Shown: piece after piece, positions 42,519 through 42,717 of the stretch | Layout of the letters: each line of letters starts with the position of its first letter | Numbering within the stretch: position 1 is the first letter of the stretch | Source of the DNA: Butyrivibrio sp. NC2007 | GTDB taxonomy: Bacteria; Bacillota; Clostridia; Lachnospirales; Lachnospiraceae | Direction: 5' to 3' | Length of the DNA: 42,717 bases | Assembly (NCBI RefSeq): GCF_000421405.1 | Contig: NZ_ATWY01000023.1 | Location: forward strand, 1 to 42,717 | Translations under genes and position numbers: made by a program | Notes under the pieces: model-generated | Databases searched by the model: none | Told to the model about the DNA's origin: nothing | What the model saw: the letters and a program-made list of their open reading frames with translations, nothing else

Positions 42519-42717
<199 letters not shown>

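Overview
The window reads as the chromosome of a low-to-mid-GC anaerobic Firmicute of the family Lachnospiraceae, most like Butyrivibrio/Pseudobutyrivibrio. The grounds are the start of a 16S rRNA gene at the right edge, a Rex regulator, a sodium-pumping biotin decarboxylase operon, single-chain GlyRS and many small lipoproteins. Genus is inference; family is fairly secure. Almost all genes lie on the + strand; only the TRIC-type channel gene and a J-domain membrane protein are on the minus strand.

Layout. 1-765 has no gene I can support and is full of repeats: six degenerate AGG(n)CAGTA units in two orientations, a perfect 25-bp inverted repeat, and two tandem 59-bp units carrying an ACCGTCCC core. 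766-3360 holds a TRIC/UPF0126 channel and a divergent chemotaxis receptor. 3433-7667 is a rex operon (Rex, a coiled-coil protein, the NAD(P)HX repair enzyme, alanine racemase) behind a consensus promoter with a candidate Rex operator. 7695-8445 is an accessory pair: an RHH-nucleotidyltransferase antitoxin and an internally deleted HEPN toxin remnant. 8494-10840 is a divergent J-domain protein / PRPP synthetase-like pair separated by a perfect 39-bp-arm palindrome. 10853-27180 is a long co-directional housekeeping run: CorC-like protein, YebC, a polytopic membrane protein, an M16 presequence-type protease, a DUF4349 lipoprotein, Era, RecO, a lipoprotein, GlyRS, AlaRS and a large membrane-anchored protein. 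27209-29871 holds rpsU, a phosphoesterase and scpAB.

29883-35351 is a five-gene unit with its own promoter and terminator: an acyl-CoA-type carboxyltransferase, a lipoprotein-OadG fusion, a free-standing biotin carrier, the sodium-pump beta subunit and an OadA-type carboxyltransferase. It has two different carboxyltransferases but one biotin carrier and one membrane pump, so it may work as a reversible transcarboxylase coupled to sodium transport. 35357-42248 is an operon with a glycogen debranching enzyme, a two-component system, small membrane proteins and a DegV protein, closed by a strong terminator. A consensus rRNA promoter and the first ~200 nt of 16S rRNA follow.

The most unusual points are the two-headed sodium decarboxylase operon with its lipoprotein-OadG fusion, the palindrome filling the gap between two divergent promoters, the decayed HEPN/MNT module, an Era with a ~55-residue insertion in its KH domain, and the repeat-rich left end. 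I see no CRISPR array, prophage, transposase gene or clear new defence locus.
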